Position numbers and translations under genes: made by a program. A stretch of DNA of 64,000 nucleotides from Saccharibacillus sp. JS10. GTDB taxonomy: Bacteria > Bacillota > Bacilli > Paenibacillales > Paenibacillaceae. Position 1 is the stretch's first letter. Each line of letters opens with the position of its first letter. Shown piece after piece: positions 23,907 through 32,521 of this stretch. The notes beneath the pieces are model-generated. The model did not search any database. It was not told the DNA's origin and was given only the letters and a program-made list of their open reading frames with translations. Location of the stretch: positions 62,001 through 126,000 of the forward strand of contig NZ_JANFNS010000005.1 in NCBI RefSeq assembly GCF_024436065.1, in the 5' to 3' direction.

Positions 23907-24087
23907 AAGGTTTCCTCCCAAAATGGATAGAATGCCGGATGAATCTGAACACCTTGCGCGCCTAGTATACCATTTTGATCCATCTTTTGCGAAAATGCAG
24001 GAACGTCTATTCCCTTTTTGAAACCGTTTGGTTTGCCTCTCTACGCGGTTAAATAACGATGAAAGCAGTAGCGAAGGAGGAAGCAAA

Positions 24088-24840
24088 ATGTGGAGTGCCT
24101 TGATGTGGGGCGGAATTTCCGCTTCGGCAGTCGTGCTAGGCGCATTGGCGGCTTTATTTTTGCGTATTGGCAAACGAACGATCGGCTGGATTATGGCATT
24201 CGGCGTCGGGACTTTGATCGGCGCGGCGGCATTTGAATTGCTCGGCGATGCCCTTGAAGACGGCGGACTGCTTGCAACAGGAATCGGCTTCACTGCCGGG
24301 GCACTGGTGTATACCGTGTTCGATGTGATCGTATCGCGGCGCGGCGGATCGAATCGCAAACGTTCGGGTAGCGACGATTCCGGTTCCAAAGCAGCCGGCG
24401 AAGCGGATCAGAGCGGGCTAGGTATTTTCGCGGGAACCGTAATGGACGCGATTCCCGAATCGATCATGCTTGGCGCAAGCCTGTTGGCAGGTAAAGGGAT
24501 CAGTATTGTATTGCTCGTCTCGATTTTTGTCAGCAATATCCCGGAAGGTCTATCGAGTACAGTCGGGCTTCAAAAAAACGGCTACTCTCGCCAAAAAATC
24601 TTTGTGATGTGGGCAGCCGTGTTGGTCGTATCGGCACTCGCTTCGATGGGCGGTTATTTGTTCCTCGAACAGCTATCACCGGAATTTAAAGCGGCAATCG
24701 GTGCTTTTGCAGGTGGCGGGATTATCGCGATGTTATGCTCTACGATGATGCCGGAAGCTTTCGAAGAAGGCGGCCCGATGGTTGGATTTATCGCTTCTAT
24801 GGGATTGCTCACGGCTATACTGCTAGATACCTTTTCGTAA
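24088..24840 (+). CDS. ZIP-family metal transporter
   Basis: 250 residues with about eight membrane segments. Conserved ZIP motifs lie in the two metal-binding helices: GTVMDAIPESIMLGASLLAG (His replaced by Asp/Met-type residues at the first helix) and FVSNIPEGLSSTVGLQKNG, with the NIPEG core of segment V. A Ser/Gly/Arg-rich loop at about 93-113 lacks the His cluster of zinc-specific members. Zinc or iron uptake or efflux is likely; the sequence does not decide the metal. GAAGGAGGAAGCAAA precedes the ATG at 24088. It is divergent from the TerD-vWA gene, with 181 bases between their starts. Confidence 0.85.
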   Translation: MWSALMWGGISASAVVLGALAALFLRIGKRTIGWIMAFGVGTLIGAAAFELLGDALEDGGLLATGIGFTAGALVYTVFDVIVSRRGGSNRKRSGSDDSGSKAAGEADQSGLGIFAGTVMDAIPESIMLGASLLAGKGISIVLLVSIFVSNIPEGLSSTVGLQKNGYSRQKIFVMWAAVLVVSALASMGGYLFLEQLSPEFKAAIGAFAGGGIIAMLCSTMMPEAFEEGGPMVGFIASMGLLTAILLDTFS

Positions 24841-24910
24841 AAAAAAGCAACGCAAACACCGACGCAATGTGCTCACATTGATCGACGGTGCTGCGTTGCT
24901 TTTTTTATTT
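24841..24910. terminator. terminator after the ZIP gene
   Basis: AAAAAAGCAACGCA...CACCG...CGGTG...TGCGTTGCTTTTTT, a long branched stem with an inner hairpin and a strong T tract. Confidence 0.85.
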
Positions 24911-24946
24911 ACAATGCCTGATGTCCGTGATAAAGTGGTGTACATG

Positions 24947-24994
24947 ATCTGGAATCCAGATTGAACTATTTCCAGATCAGTCTAAGTTCCAGAT
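24947..24994 (+). promoter_or_regulatory. cluster of CCAGAT repeats upstream of the HTH regulator
   Basis: ATCTGGAATCCAGAT (24947-24961) is an inverted repeat, followed by TTCCAGAT at 24970-24977 and again at 24987-24994. The three CCAGAT boxes are 16 and 17 bases apart. They lie 45 to 90 bases before the regulator's start codon and are a likely operator for it. Confidence 0.55.
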
Positions 24995-25038
24995 TGACGA
25001 GCACGTAATCTTTGAATCTATGAAACGGAGTGATTGTT

Positions 25039-25545
25039 ATGAACCCAGACCAGCGTCGTTCGTCACCTTTGATCATCGACGAGAAACAAAATAAATTATT
25101 GCAAAATGCACTTCGGATCAAAATTATGCACATATTATCGCAAGAAGACATGACGTCTAAGCAAGTTGCTGATCGTCTTCGCAAAACACCCGGCAATGTT
25201 CATTATCATATTCAAAGGCTGTATGAAGGCGGATTGCTTGAATTGACCGATACGCGCAGCGTCGCCGGAATCGTGGAAAAATATTATACCGCCAAAGCTT
25301 CGCAGTTTCATTTCCCCGGACGCGCCGAGGGAGACGATTGGCAAGCGGACGACGATGCGTGGACAGGCGGTAGCCCTTTTTCCGAATACCATGCGACGCG
25401 TCTGGATTTGTCCGATCAAGAAGCGATTCAATTCTCCGAAGAACTCAAAGCTCTTTTTGAAAAATGGGAAAAAAACACCGACGGCGGCAACGAATACGGC
25501 GTTACCGTTCGGCTCGGGAAAATTCATGAAAACGAAGGAGATTAG
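25039..25545 (+). CDS. ArsR-like winged-helix transcriptional regulator
   Basis: 168 residues. Residues 17-75 form a winged-helix DNA-binding domain: NALRIKIMHILSQEDMTSKQ, VADRLRKTPGNVHYHIQRLY as recognition helix, and LLELTDTRSVAGIVEKYYTA as wing, the pattern of the ArsR/helix-turn-helix_20 group that controls MFS exporters. The rest is acidic and helical (SDQEAIQFSEELKALFEKWE), probably for dimerisation. An in-frame GTG at 25030 exists, but the GGAG before the ATG at 25039 decides. The MFS gene starts 2 bases after its stop, so the regulator probably controls its own transporter through the CCAGAT boxes. Confidence 0.82.
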   Translation: MNPDQRRSSPLIIDEKQNKLLQNALRIKIMHILSQEDMTSKQVADRLRKTPGNVHYHIQRLYEGGLLELTDTRSVAGIVEKYYTAKASQFHFPGRAEGDDWQADDDAWTGGSPFSEYHATRLDLSDQEAIQFSEELKALFEKWEKNTDGGNEYGVTVRLGKIHENEGD

Positions 25546-25547
25546 CG

Positions 25548-26855
25548 ATGTTATCTGATGTTGATAAAAGCCCGTCTAGCGAATCTCGATTGGCGGCGTT
25601 TCTTTCTCCGATTCGCCGTTCGAAAGCTTTTACTTATCTGTGGCTGGGACAATGGATTGCGATGCTTGGCAGTTCGGTGTCCGTACTTATTTTGCCGATC
25701 GTCGTCTATTCGCTTACGGACTCGTCGACTGCGCTCGGTCTTGCAATGACCTGTTATATGCTTCCGAATATATTGGCGCTGCCTTTTGCCGGATTGATTG
25801 TAGATAAGACCGACCGGTTGCGGCTTGTGATGATCAGCAACAGTGCGCGCTTGCTCATTATGCTGCTTGCGGCGGTAGCGATTTTTAGCGGAACGCTCAC
25901 GCTAGAACGACTCTATATCGGGCTCATTTTCTACGGCATGATGGAAGGCATATTCAACCCGGCATATTCGGCACTACGCGCCGAAGTATTTACGCCCGAT
26001 ATTCGCAACGCCGCCAATGCGCTGAGTCAAATGAGTATTCAAGGCGTCCGGCTGCTGGGCCCGGCACTTGGCGGGATGTTGGTAAACGCCGCGTCGCCGG
26101 GAGCGGGATTTGCCCTGGATTCATTAACGTATCTGATTTCGCTCATTTGCTTTGCGATGTTGGGTCGTGTTCTGATGAAGCAAAAAAAAGCAAAAACCGA
26201 GCTTGCTCCTGCTTCTCCTATAGATCAAAACGTCAAAGTCAAAGTATTATCCGGATTCGGGACGGAGTTTATGGAAGGCGTACGTGTACTCAGCAAATTG
26301 CCATGGTTATGGATTACGATTGTAGCTTTTTCGCTCCTCAATATTTGCTTTACCGGCATCATTGCCGTACTCGTTCCGTGGTTATTTAAAGTCCATCATG
26401 GGCTGGATACGTCGGTATACGGTATCGCGATGGCGGGAACAGCGGTCGGTGCGATTGCCGCCGCCGTCTTATTCGGAGCCAAAAAAGATTGGAAACGCCG
26501 AGGGCTGGTCGCTTACGGCGGAGCGCTACTTGGCGGCGTTGCTCTACTCCTGCTCTCTGTCATCACCTGGGTTCCGGGGCTTGTGATGGCGATGATGCTG
26601 GAAGGCTTCGGGATGATGATGTTTATGATTATTTGGGAGATCAGTCTGCAAGAGTTAGTGCCTACGGAAAGCTTTGGTCGCGTGGCAAGTCTCGACCTGC
26701 TCGGTTCGTTCGCTTTGCTTCCTGTCGGCTATTTGTTGGTCGGGTATCTTGCTGATACGATCGGCGGTATTCCGACGATTGCGATCTTCGCAAGCCTGGG
26801 CATCGTGATCTTGCTGACCGCATTGTGCTCCCCGCATATCCGCAAGTTTAATTAA
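25548..26855 (+). CDS. MFS transporter (exporter type)
   Basis: 435 residues, twelve membrane segments. It opens with a short soluble head (MLSDVDKSPSSESRLAAFLS), then YLWLGQWIAMLGSSVSVLILP, the MFS loop motif GLIVDKTDRLRLVMISN between segments 2 and 3, MMEGIFNPAYSALRAEV in segment 4 and ALSQMSIQGVRLLGPALGG in segment 5, typical of the MFS_3/DHA3 drug exporters. AAGGAGATTAGCG lies inside the end of the regulator gene. Substrate unknown. Confidence 0.88.
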   Translation: MLSDVDKSPSSESRLAAFLSPIRRSKAFTYLWLGQWIAMLGSSVSVLILPIVVYSLTDSSTALGLAMTCYMLPNILALPFAGLIVDKTDRLRLVMISNSARLLIMLLAAVAIFSGTLTLERLYIGLIFYGMMEGIFNPAYSALRAEVFTPDIRNAANALSQMSIQGVRLLGPALGGMLVNAASPGAGFALDSLTYLISLICFAMLGRVLMKQKKAKTELAPASPIDQNVKVKVLSGFGTEFMEGVRVLSKLPWLWITIVAFSLLNICFTGIIAVLVPWLFKVHHGLDTSVYGIAMAGTAVGAIAAAVLFGAKKDWKRRGLVAYGGALLGGVALLLLSVITWVPGLVMAMMLEGFGMMMFMIIWEISLQELVPTESFGRVASLDLLGSFALLPVGYLLVGYLADTIGGIPTIAIFASLGIVILLTALCSPHIRKFN

Positions 26856-26857
26856 AT

Positions 26858-26895
26858 AAAAGCCGCAAGTCGGAAGTTCTCCGCTTGCGGCTTTT
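26858..26895. terminator. bidirectional terminator
   Basis: AAAAGCCGCAAG and CTTGCGGCTTTT form a perfect 12-bp stem; it serves the MFS gene and the minus-strand ABC permease gene. Confidence 0.85.
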
Positions 26896-26914
26896 GCTGT
26901 TACAGTACTTGGAT

Positions 26915-27676
26915 CTACACTTCTTTTGCGTCGAATACTAAAAGCTGAGTGGTCGTGAGTACGGTCATACTGCCAAGCAGCAATCCTACACCGATCAAAA
27001 GAGGAGTCCAAGATACTTCTGCTCCGACGATATTTTTGTATAATCCCGCATATTCTGTGAAAAAGACCGATGATATCGAAGGAAAAGCCAACGCCAATCC
27101 GTTAAGTACGACCAACAGCACAATGCCAAGCACAAAACCGGATGTTGCGCTGCGTGCAAGTGTCGAAGCCAAAGCCGCGGCTGCGCTAACTGCTGCAAGA
27201 GGAAGCAGGGTCAGCAGATAAGCGCCTACAATATGCAGTCCGTTTAGCTGTCCAATGGCTACGCCCGACACTATAGTCACGACTAGAGACAAAACCATCA
27301 AGATGACAAGCAGCCCGGCTAAGTACGTCAGAATCGCTGTGATTTTACCGATCGCTAATGCCGTGCGGCTGACTGGGCGCGTCAACGAAATCTTCAATTC
27401 GCCGCGTTCGCGTTCTCCGGCGAATAGATCCGCGGCTAACATACAAGCGACCAGCGGAAGCAAGATTGTCGCCGCAATCGAAAGCAACGTATACGGTAGG
27501 TTTTCCGGAGAAAAGCGAATCAAGCTATTCGATCTTTGATTCAATAGCAACAGGATGATCGGAACCAAAGCCATTCCGAATGGAATCAAGCGGTACTTGA
27601 ATTGAGCGAAAATTTTGTACAGTTCTGCGGCTGTCACTCGCTTGATCATACCGCTTAGCGGCACCTGGCGACTCAT
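26915..27676 (-). CDS. ABC-2 type permease (BcrB-like)
   Basis: 253 residues with six membrane segments of the ABC-2 export permease type: YRLIPFGMALVPIILLLL, LLSIAATILLPLVACMLAADLF with the amphipathic AGERERGELKISLTRPVSR stretch, IGKITAILTYLAGLLVILMVL, and further segments to the C-terminus. The ATG overlaps the stop of the ATPase gene by 4 bases (ATGA) and GGAGGGAAGTCAT precedes it; the frame stays open upstream, antisense-free but without signal. With the ATPase it forms an exporter or membrane-protection system resembling bacitracin or lantibiotic immunity transporters. Confidence 0.85.
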   Translation of the reverse strand: MSRQVPLSGMIKRVTAAELYKIFAQFKYRLIPFGMALVPIILLLLNQRSNSLIRFSPENLPYTLLSIAATILLPLVACMLAADLFAGERERGELKISLTRPVSRTALAIGKITAILTYLAGLLVILMVLSLVVTIVSGVAIGQLNGLHIVGAYLLTLLPLAAVSAAAALASTLARSATSGFVLGIVLLVVLNGLALAFPSISSVFFTEYAGLYKNIVGAEVSWTPLLIGVGLLLGSMTVLTTTQLLVFDAKEV

Positions 27677-28398
27677 ATGACTTCCCTCCGATCCATCTTC
27701 GTCACGTTCAAATAATAGCTTTCGATACTGCCGTATTGGTGCAGCACTTGAGGTACGGCTGCGGTATCTGCCAGTATCCCTTCGCGAAGTACCGCTACAT
27801 GCGTACAAAGCTGCTCCATCTCATGCGCCAAATGACTGGATAAGACGACCGCGCACCCGCGCTCCCGTTCTTGCATTAACAATTCGCGGAACATCGCGGT
27901 TCCTTCGATATCCATTCCATTCGTCGGCTCATCCAAAATCAGCAAGCCCGGTTTGGGCAGCAAAGCGATAGCGAGTGCAAGACGTTGCTTCATGCCGACC
28001 GAAAACTTACGGACTTTTTCTTTGCGATACGCAAGAAGCCCGACTTGCTGCAAGACCACATCGACGATTGCCGGATCAAACTTACGATAGAAGCTGCCTG
28101 TCAGCCGTAGATTTTGCTCTGCCGTAAGATATGGATATAGACCCGGCATTTCGATCATGCAGCCTGTCTGCTCCAAGATCGCAGGCAGGTCTTCAGAGGG
28201 ATTCATGCCAAACAATGAAATCTGTCCTTCGTCCGGCGTTAGCAGACCCGTCATCGCTTTCATCGCCGTTGTTTTGCCGCTCCCGTTGGGACCAAGCAGC
28301 CCCAAGACTTGCCCGGCTTCCACTTCAACCGATAATTGTTCGATGCCCCGCCGATTGGCATACTTCTTCGTCAAATTTTCAATCTCGACAATCGTCAT
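27673..28398 (-). CDS. ABC transporter ATPase (BcrA-like)
   Basis: 241 residues. Walker A GLLGPNGSGKTTAMKAMTGL (about 33-52), Q loop near EQTGCMIEMPGLYPYLT, signature RKFSVGMKQRLALAIALLPK, Walker B LLILDEPTNGMD and switch His in LSSHLAHEM. The match is best to the short-chain ATPases of bacitracin/lantibiotic exporters. AGGAGGATAACA precedes the ATG. It follows the exported protein gene after 22 bases and is coupled to the permease gene, so these three make one operon. Confidence 0.93.
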   Translation of the reverse strand: MTIVEIENLTKKYANRRGIEQLSVEVEAGQVLGLLGPNGSGKTTAMKAMTGLLTPDEGQISLFGMNPSEDLPAILEQTGCMIEMPGLYPYLTAEQNLRLTGSFYRKFDPAIVDVVLQQVGLLAYRKEKVRKFSVGMKQRLALAIALLPKPGLLILDEPTNGMDIEGTAMFRELLMQERERGCAVVLSSHLAHEMEQLCTHVAVLREGILADTAAVPQVLHQYGSIESYYLNVTKMDRREVI

Positions 28399-28420
28399 TG
28401 TTATCCTCCTCTCTTACCTT

Positions 28421-29320
28421 TTAGAAGCGGTCTTTGCCGTGGAAATCCCCACCGAATTCTTCATGGTCAAACGTCTCGACTTTTTTGCCTTTAACATCCA
28501 TTGTTTTCGGTTTCGTGTTACCGATATTGCTCAAGGTACTGTCGATCGAAGCTTCGACTTTGATATTTTTGCCGCTTTCGTCCAGACCGGATACCGTGAT
28601 TTTCGTTTGGATTGCCGTAATCGTACCGTCTGCGACTTTAGCTTCAAGTTGAACGCTCTCGACGCGGCCGTTCGAGACAATCGGGAACAACGCTTTTTTA
28701 TCGATATCAAATCCTGCCGCTGAATCGTCGTTCTCGTCATAACCAAACTGCTTTTCATGTTGGGCGCTAGCTTCCAGTACCGCATTCAGCGCAAGATTAG
28801 CAAGCTCCGGAATTTGCGCGTCGGTCAAACTGAGCTTGATCGTATCGCCATTTTCGGTAAAGCGGTTTTTCACATCGCCGATCAGCAGATCGCTTGCCGC
28901 TTCCGCAAGTCTAATTGCGCTTGGCGAACTTTCGAACGAATCATGCGAATCTTCCATCATGCCGAACTCTGAATGATCGATCGAATAATATTGATCGCCT
29001 TCACGCAATACCGTCTGATCGCCGCTTGTCGATTGCTCGGTATCTACCGTTTTGCCGCCGACCGTGAACTGACCTGACGAATACTGATTTTCGCCCGCCG
29101 ATTGCCATTCTACTTTGCCGCTTGCCGTTACTTTGCCATTTTGCGTAACCTGAATATTCGAGTTCAGTGTCGAGTTTTCGATCTTCGACGTTTTGACGAC
29201 TGCGGCTTTAAAATCGTCGTACGCGTTACCTTTGGCATAAGCTGCCGCGCCTACGCTTGCGGTTAACACCAGACCTGCCGCCATAACGCCGATCGTTTTT
29301 TTACGTAAGTTTTTGTTCAT
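28421..29320 (-). CDS. exported protein of the ABC operon
   Basis: 299 residues with a signal peptide (TIGVMAAGLVLTASVGAAAYAKG). The mature part alternates short strands in a LolA/LppX-like manner (LNSNIQVTQNGKVTASGKVEWQ-type, QYSSGQFTVGGKTV, TVLREGDQYYSIDHSEFG) and ends in a His/Asp-rich tail (EEFGGDFHGKD). I do not recognise a named family. GGAGGAGAAAATAAC precedes the ATG. First gene of the operon with the ABC exporter; a motif shared with the kinase promoter lies 92 bases upstream, so it is the likely output of the adjacent two-component system. Confidence 0.75.
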   Translation of the reverse strand: MNKNLRKKTIGVMAAGLVLTASVGAAAYAKGNAYDDFKAAVVKTSKIENSTLNSNIQVTQNGKVTASGKVEWQSAGENQYSSGQFTVGGKTVDTEQSTSGDQTVLREGDQYYSIDHSEFGMMEDSHDSFESSPSAIRLAEAASDLLIGDVKNRFTENGDTIKLSLTDAQIPELANLALNAVLEASAQHEKQFGYDENDDSAAGFDIDKKALFPIVSNGRVESVQLEAKVADGTITAIQTKITVSGLDESGKNIKVEASIDSTLSNIGNTKPKTMDVKGKKVETFDHEEFGGDFHGKDRF

Positions 29321-29411
29321 GTTATTTTCTCCTCCGATGATAAAGTTGTGTTTTTCTTTGGCACACTCTCATCTTAAAGCGAAGAAATAAACGAACGTTT
29401 CACCATTTCTA

Positions 29412-29425
29412 AACAAAAGTTAAAC
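29412..29425 (-). promoter_or_regulatory. putative response-regulator site (copy 1)
   Basis: AACAAAAGTTAAAC recurs exactly at 31752-31765. Here it lies 92 bases before the exported-protein gene, in the promoter region of the ABC operon. Confidence 0.5.
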
Positions 29426-29442
29426 GATCTCTAAATAGTTTG

Positions 29443-30147
29443 TTAGGCTTTTAACCGATACCCGGCTCCCCACACAGTCTGAATGACTTTGGGATCACCC
29501 GGATTTTCTTCGATTTTATCGCGCAATCGATTGATATGTACGGCTACGGTCGCGCTGTCGCCGATCGCGTCGTAACCCCAGATTCGCTCATACAGCGTTT
29601 CTTTGCTCAAGACCATATCCACATGCTCCACTAGAAATAGCAGCAGTTCGTATTCTTTATTTTTGAGCGTCAATTCTTCGCCTCGGACATACACGCGCCG
29701 CGACTGCGGAGAGATCGAAATCTGCCCGACTTTCACTTCGCCGCCATTGATGGTAGAATTCCCTCGATTACGCAGTCGTTCGTATTGGGCTAGATTAGAC
29801 TTCACACGCGCCACCAATTCTCCTGGCGAGAAAGGCTTGACGATATAATCGTCCGCACCCAATCCCAGCCCGCGGATTTTATCAATATCTTCTCGCCGCG
29901 CCGTCACCATCAAGATCGGAACGTCGATCGTCTCGCGTAATTTGCGGCATACCGCAAAACCATCGGCTCCCGGCAGCATTACGTCCAGCAAAATCAGATG
30001 AAATTCGCCGCTGCTGCCGCGCGTTATCCCGTCTACCCCGTTATCCACGATCTCGACTTGGAATCCGTCAATCTCCAAATAATCGCGTTCGATTTCCGCA
30101 ATCGCGCTATCGTCTTCAATGATCAATACCTTTTTCCCGTTAGACAT
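29443..30147 (-). CDS. OmpR-family response regulator
   Basis: 234 residues. Receiver: IIEDDSAIAEIERDYL, phospho-acceptor in LILLDVMLPGADG (about 56), ILMVTARRED and YIVKPFSPGEL. Winged helix: LTLKNKEYELLLFLVEHV, VLSKETLYERIWGYDAIGD, VAVHINRLRDKIE, and QTVWGAGYRL. It is the partner of the kinase encoded directly upstream (3-base gap), with AAGGGGAGTAACCA before the ATG. Likely targets are its own operon and the ABC operon downstream. Confidence 0.92.
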   Translation of the reverse strand: MSNGKKVLIIEDDSAIAEIERDYLEIDGFQVEIVDNGVDGITRGSSGEFHLILLDVMLPGADGFAVCRKLRETIDVPILMVTARREDIDKIRGLGLGADDYIVKPFSPGELVARVKSNLAQYERLRNRGNSTINGGEVKVGQISISPQSRRVYVRGEELTLKNKEYELLLFLVEHVDMVLSKETLYERIWGYDAIGDSATVAVHINRLRDKIEENPGDPKVIQTVWGAGYRLKA

Positions 30148-30150
30148 TGG

Positions 30151-31641
30151 TTACTCCCCTTCCGGCTTGCTATCTTCAATCGGCAGTTCGATCACGACTC
30201 TCAGCCCGCCGCTTGGTGCATGCTGCGCGTAAATCTGCCCGTTCATAAACGTAATCGCTTTTTCCGCAATCGCCAGACCTAGACCGCTTCCGCGGTTCGG
30301 GCTGTTGCGCGACGCATCGCTTCGGTAAAAGACATCGAACAACTTCGGCAACGCTTCGTCGGTAACACCAGGGCCATCGTCTTCGATGATCAAGCGAATC
30401 TTATTTTGAACTTGAAGCGCTTCGACCAACACGATCACTTTATCGCGTTCTTTGTATTTCAGGCTATTTTCCACGATATTCGCCAGCACACGCCGGAACT
30501 GCATCGGGTCTGCATAAATCGCAAGATCAGTCGCAAGCGGCGCGATGATGACTTGCAATCCTTCATGCTGATGTTCTTCGGCTGTGGCTTGGAAAAAGCT
30601 TTCGACTTCTTGCTTCAAATTAAGATGCTCGGGATAGTTCGGGTAATCGCCCAAATCCATTTTCGAGAACAGGAACAATCGCGACACCATATGATCGATA
30701 TCTTCGGCTTTGGTCTTGATCATGCTCGCATACCGCTTCCGGGAATCGGACGTTGTCGCGACCCCGTCCAGCAGCCCTTCCGCATACGCTTGGATCGAAG
30801 TCAGCGGCGACCGCAGATCGTGCGAGATTCCGGCAAGCAATTCTTTGCGATTCATTTCTTGCTTTTGCACCGCCCAGACCGATTCTTTGAGCCGTCCAGC
30901 CATTTCGTTAAAAGCTTCGCAGACCGGTCTGAATTCGTCTTTGCGTGTATAGTCGATTCGGTAATCGAGATTGCCGTCGCGAATTTGCGTTACGCCGTCG
31001 GCTAAGATTTCGAGCGGCTCGCGGATTTTACGGAATACGAAACGCGTCAAAAATTGACTGGTGAAAAAGAAGACAGCCAGCATACCGAGTACGATACCGA
31101 GCGGAATCCAGCCATCATGTTCGCCGTGCACACTTTCTTCCGTCGGCGCTGCATAATTACTGTACAATTCGATTCGATAATTGCGGTAAGTCCCTGTCGT
31201 ATCGGATACATAAAGTTCTCGGTCGCCTTTTCCAACGAGCCCGGTTCCCCCCATTGCGGATAACGCTTGCTCAAGCTTCGGATCGTCAAAAGGCTCAATG
31301 CCAAACGAATAGCGCAGCGTTCCGGTTCCGAGTTTGTTGGCATCGGCTTCATCATTGATTTCGTAGATACGCAGCGCCATATTGTTATTGAACAGAAGCT
31401 CGTCGGCGCGTTCGATCATGAAGGACAATCTGCCCTTATCGAGATCCGGGTTGGCAACAAAAGACTTCGCCGCTTCCATCGCGGAATCGCGTGCATTGTA
31501 ATAGTCTTCGTCGCTGCTAAATTCAAAATCGAATTCACGCCAGACCAATAGTGCCAGTAACACCGACAACATAATCGCCAGCACAATCGGAATTACAATC
31601 ATCAAAATATTCGATATAAAAAGTCTTCGCTTGATCGTCAT
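30151..31641 (-). CDS. sensor histidine kinase
   Basis: 496 residues. Membrane segment 1 (ILMIVIPIVLAIMLSVLLALLVW), an extracytoplasmic domain of about 150 residues, segment 2 (WIPLGIVLGMLAVFFFTSQFL), HAMP with PLEILADGVTQIRDGNLDYR, HisKA with the His in LLAGISHDLRSPLTSIQAYA (about 290), then ANIVENSLKYK, IEDDGPGVTD, FDVFYRSDAS and GSGLGLAIAEKAI. Kinase boxes are complete. GGGAGATTGCCT before the ATG at 31641 decides the start; the frame is open 14 codons further. First gene of the kinase-regulator operon; a shared motif lies in its promoter. Confidence 0.92.
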   Translation of the reverse strand: MTIKRRLFISNILMIVIPIVLAIMLSVLLALLVWREFDFEFSSDEDYYNARDSAMEAAKSFVANPDLDKGRLSFMIERADELLFNNNMALRIYEINDEADANKLGTGTLRYSFGIEPFDDPKLEQALSAMGGTGLVGKGDRELYVSDTTGTYRNYRIELYSNYAAPTEESVHGEHDGWIPLGIVLGMLAVFFFTSQFLTRFVFRKIREPLEILADGVTQIRDGNLDYRIDYTRKDEFRPVCEAFNEMAGRLKESVWAVQKQEMNRKELLAGISHDLRSPLTSIQAYAEGLLDGVATTSDSRKRYASMIKTKAEDIDHMVSRLFLFSKMDLGDYPNYPEHLNLKQEVESFFQATAEEHQHEGLQVIIAPLATDLAIYADPMQFRRVLANIVENSLKYKERDKVIVLVEALQVQNKIRLIIEDDGPGVTDEALPKLFDVFYRSDASRNSPNRGSGLGLAIAEKAITFMNGQIYAQHAPSGGLRVVIELPIEDSKPEGE

Positions 31642-31746
31642 AGGCAATCTCCCGTTCTGAAATAGGCTTCGTGGAGCTTTCATGAATAGAATGGTGCTTC
31701 GTCACCTAGCATCATAGCATGTGGAAATAACGAAGGGCTAAACGGA

Positions 31747-31766
31747 AGTTTAACAAAAGTTAAACT
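31747..31766 (-). promoter_or_regulatory. putative response-regulator site (copy 2)
   Basis: AGTTTAACAAAAGTTAAACT is an inverted repeat 106 bases upstream of the kinase start; it contains the same 14-mer as 29412-29425. Confidence 0.5.
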
Positions 31767-31848
31767 GGGGAAATTGCGTCTTTTTAAAATTTTATATAAA
31801 GGTCATAATGTGAGGAATAAGAAGATTAAGTGTTAGGAGGAAGAGCCA

Positions 31849-32403
31849 TTGAACAAAGACAGATCAGCAGTACATGTAATACAAGCTTATCGTCATTTTA
31901 TAGAAGCGGGAAGAAGAACGAAGGTGATATGGACATCACAAAACCAATTCGAAGAACATGAAATAAGTGCGATATGGAACGAGCCACTTCCTGCTAATAA
32001 AATCGATCATTTTTTCGCATCTCATGATTGGCATTTACCTTCCGATTATAGAGGGTTCATTGAAAAATATAATGGTTGCCAGTTATTTGCCGATTCGCAA
32101 TACGGAGGAGGAATTCGTATACTCGATATACAAGAAGTTGAACATATACATACAGAAACTAATCTTCCACCGCACTGGATACCCATCGTTTGGACGGAAG
32201 GAGTGAGCGGAAGCATTTGTATCGATTCGAAACGTATAGAAATCGGTAGCTTTCCTTATCTGTATTTTCTAGATGCTATGGATGCCCCTGAAGAATGTAT
32301 TCCCATTCATTGTGATTTTACCACTTGGTTAAAGCGATTGATCGAATCGCAAGGGCATGAGTTTTGGCTATGGGAAAAATATGACCGACTAAAGTTCCAA
32401 TAG
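31849..32403 (+). CDS. SMI1/KNR4 (SUKH) family protein
   Basis: 184 residues, cytoplasmic. The SUKH core is recognisable: WNEPLPANKIDHFFASHDWHLPSD with the LPSDYRGFIEKYNGCQLFA motif, GIRILDIQEVEHIH, WIPIVWTEGVSGSICID and a C-terminal FTTWLKRLIE. SUKH proteins are often immunity proteins against contact-dependent toxins, sometimes kept as orphans for protection. The start is TTG, supported by a strong TTAGGAGGAAGAG site 4 bases before it; no ATG is usable. Somewhat AT-richer than its neighbours. No toxin gene adjoins. Confidence 0.8.
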   Translation: MNKDRSAVHVIQAYRHFIEAGRRTKVIWTSQNQFEEHEISAIWNEPLPANKIDHFFASHDWHLPSDYRGFIEKYNGCQLFADSQYGGGIRILDIQEVEHIHTETNLPPHWIPIVWTEGVSGSICIDSKRIEIGSFPYLYFLDAMDAPEECIPIHCDFTTWLKRLIESQGHEFWLWEKYDRLKFQ

Positions 32404-32449
32404 TTTTTGCTTAGAAGAAGGTAATCAAATCGTCTCAAACTCAAAAAAA

Positions 32450-32496
32450 CAAAAGCCTGCTGTTCTGCATATATCGTAGAAGGCAGGCTTTTTTAC
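32450..32496. terminator. bidirectional terminator
   Basis: AAAAGCCTGCTGTTCTGC / GTAGAAGGCAGGCTTTTTT stem between the convergent SUKH and MFS genes. Confidence 0.85.
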
Positions 32497-32521
32497 GAAA
32501 ATTCGATGTCATTTCTACAAG

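Noticed and set aside
23907-24389. N-terminal extension of the TerD-vWA frame
   Set aside because: The extension is antisense to the ZIP transporter gene and a strong ribosome site marks the ATG at 23906; TerD domains begin there.
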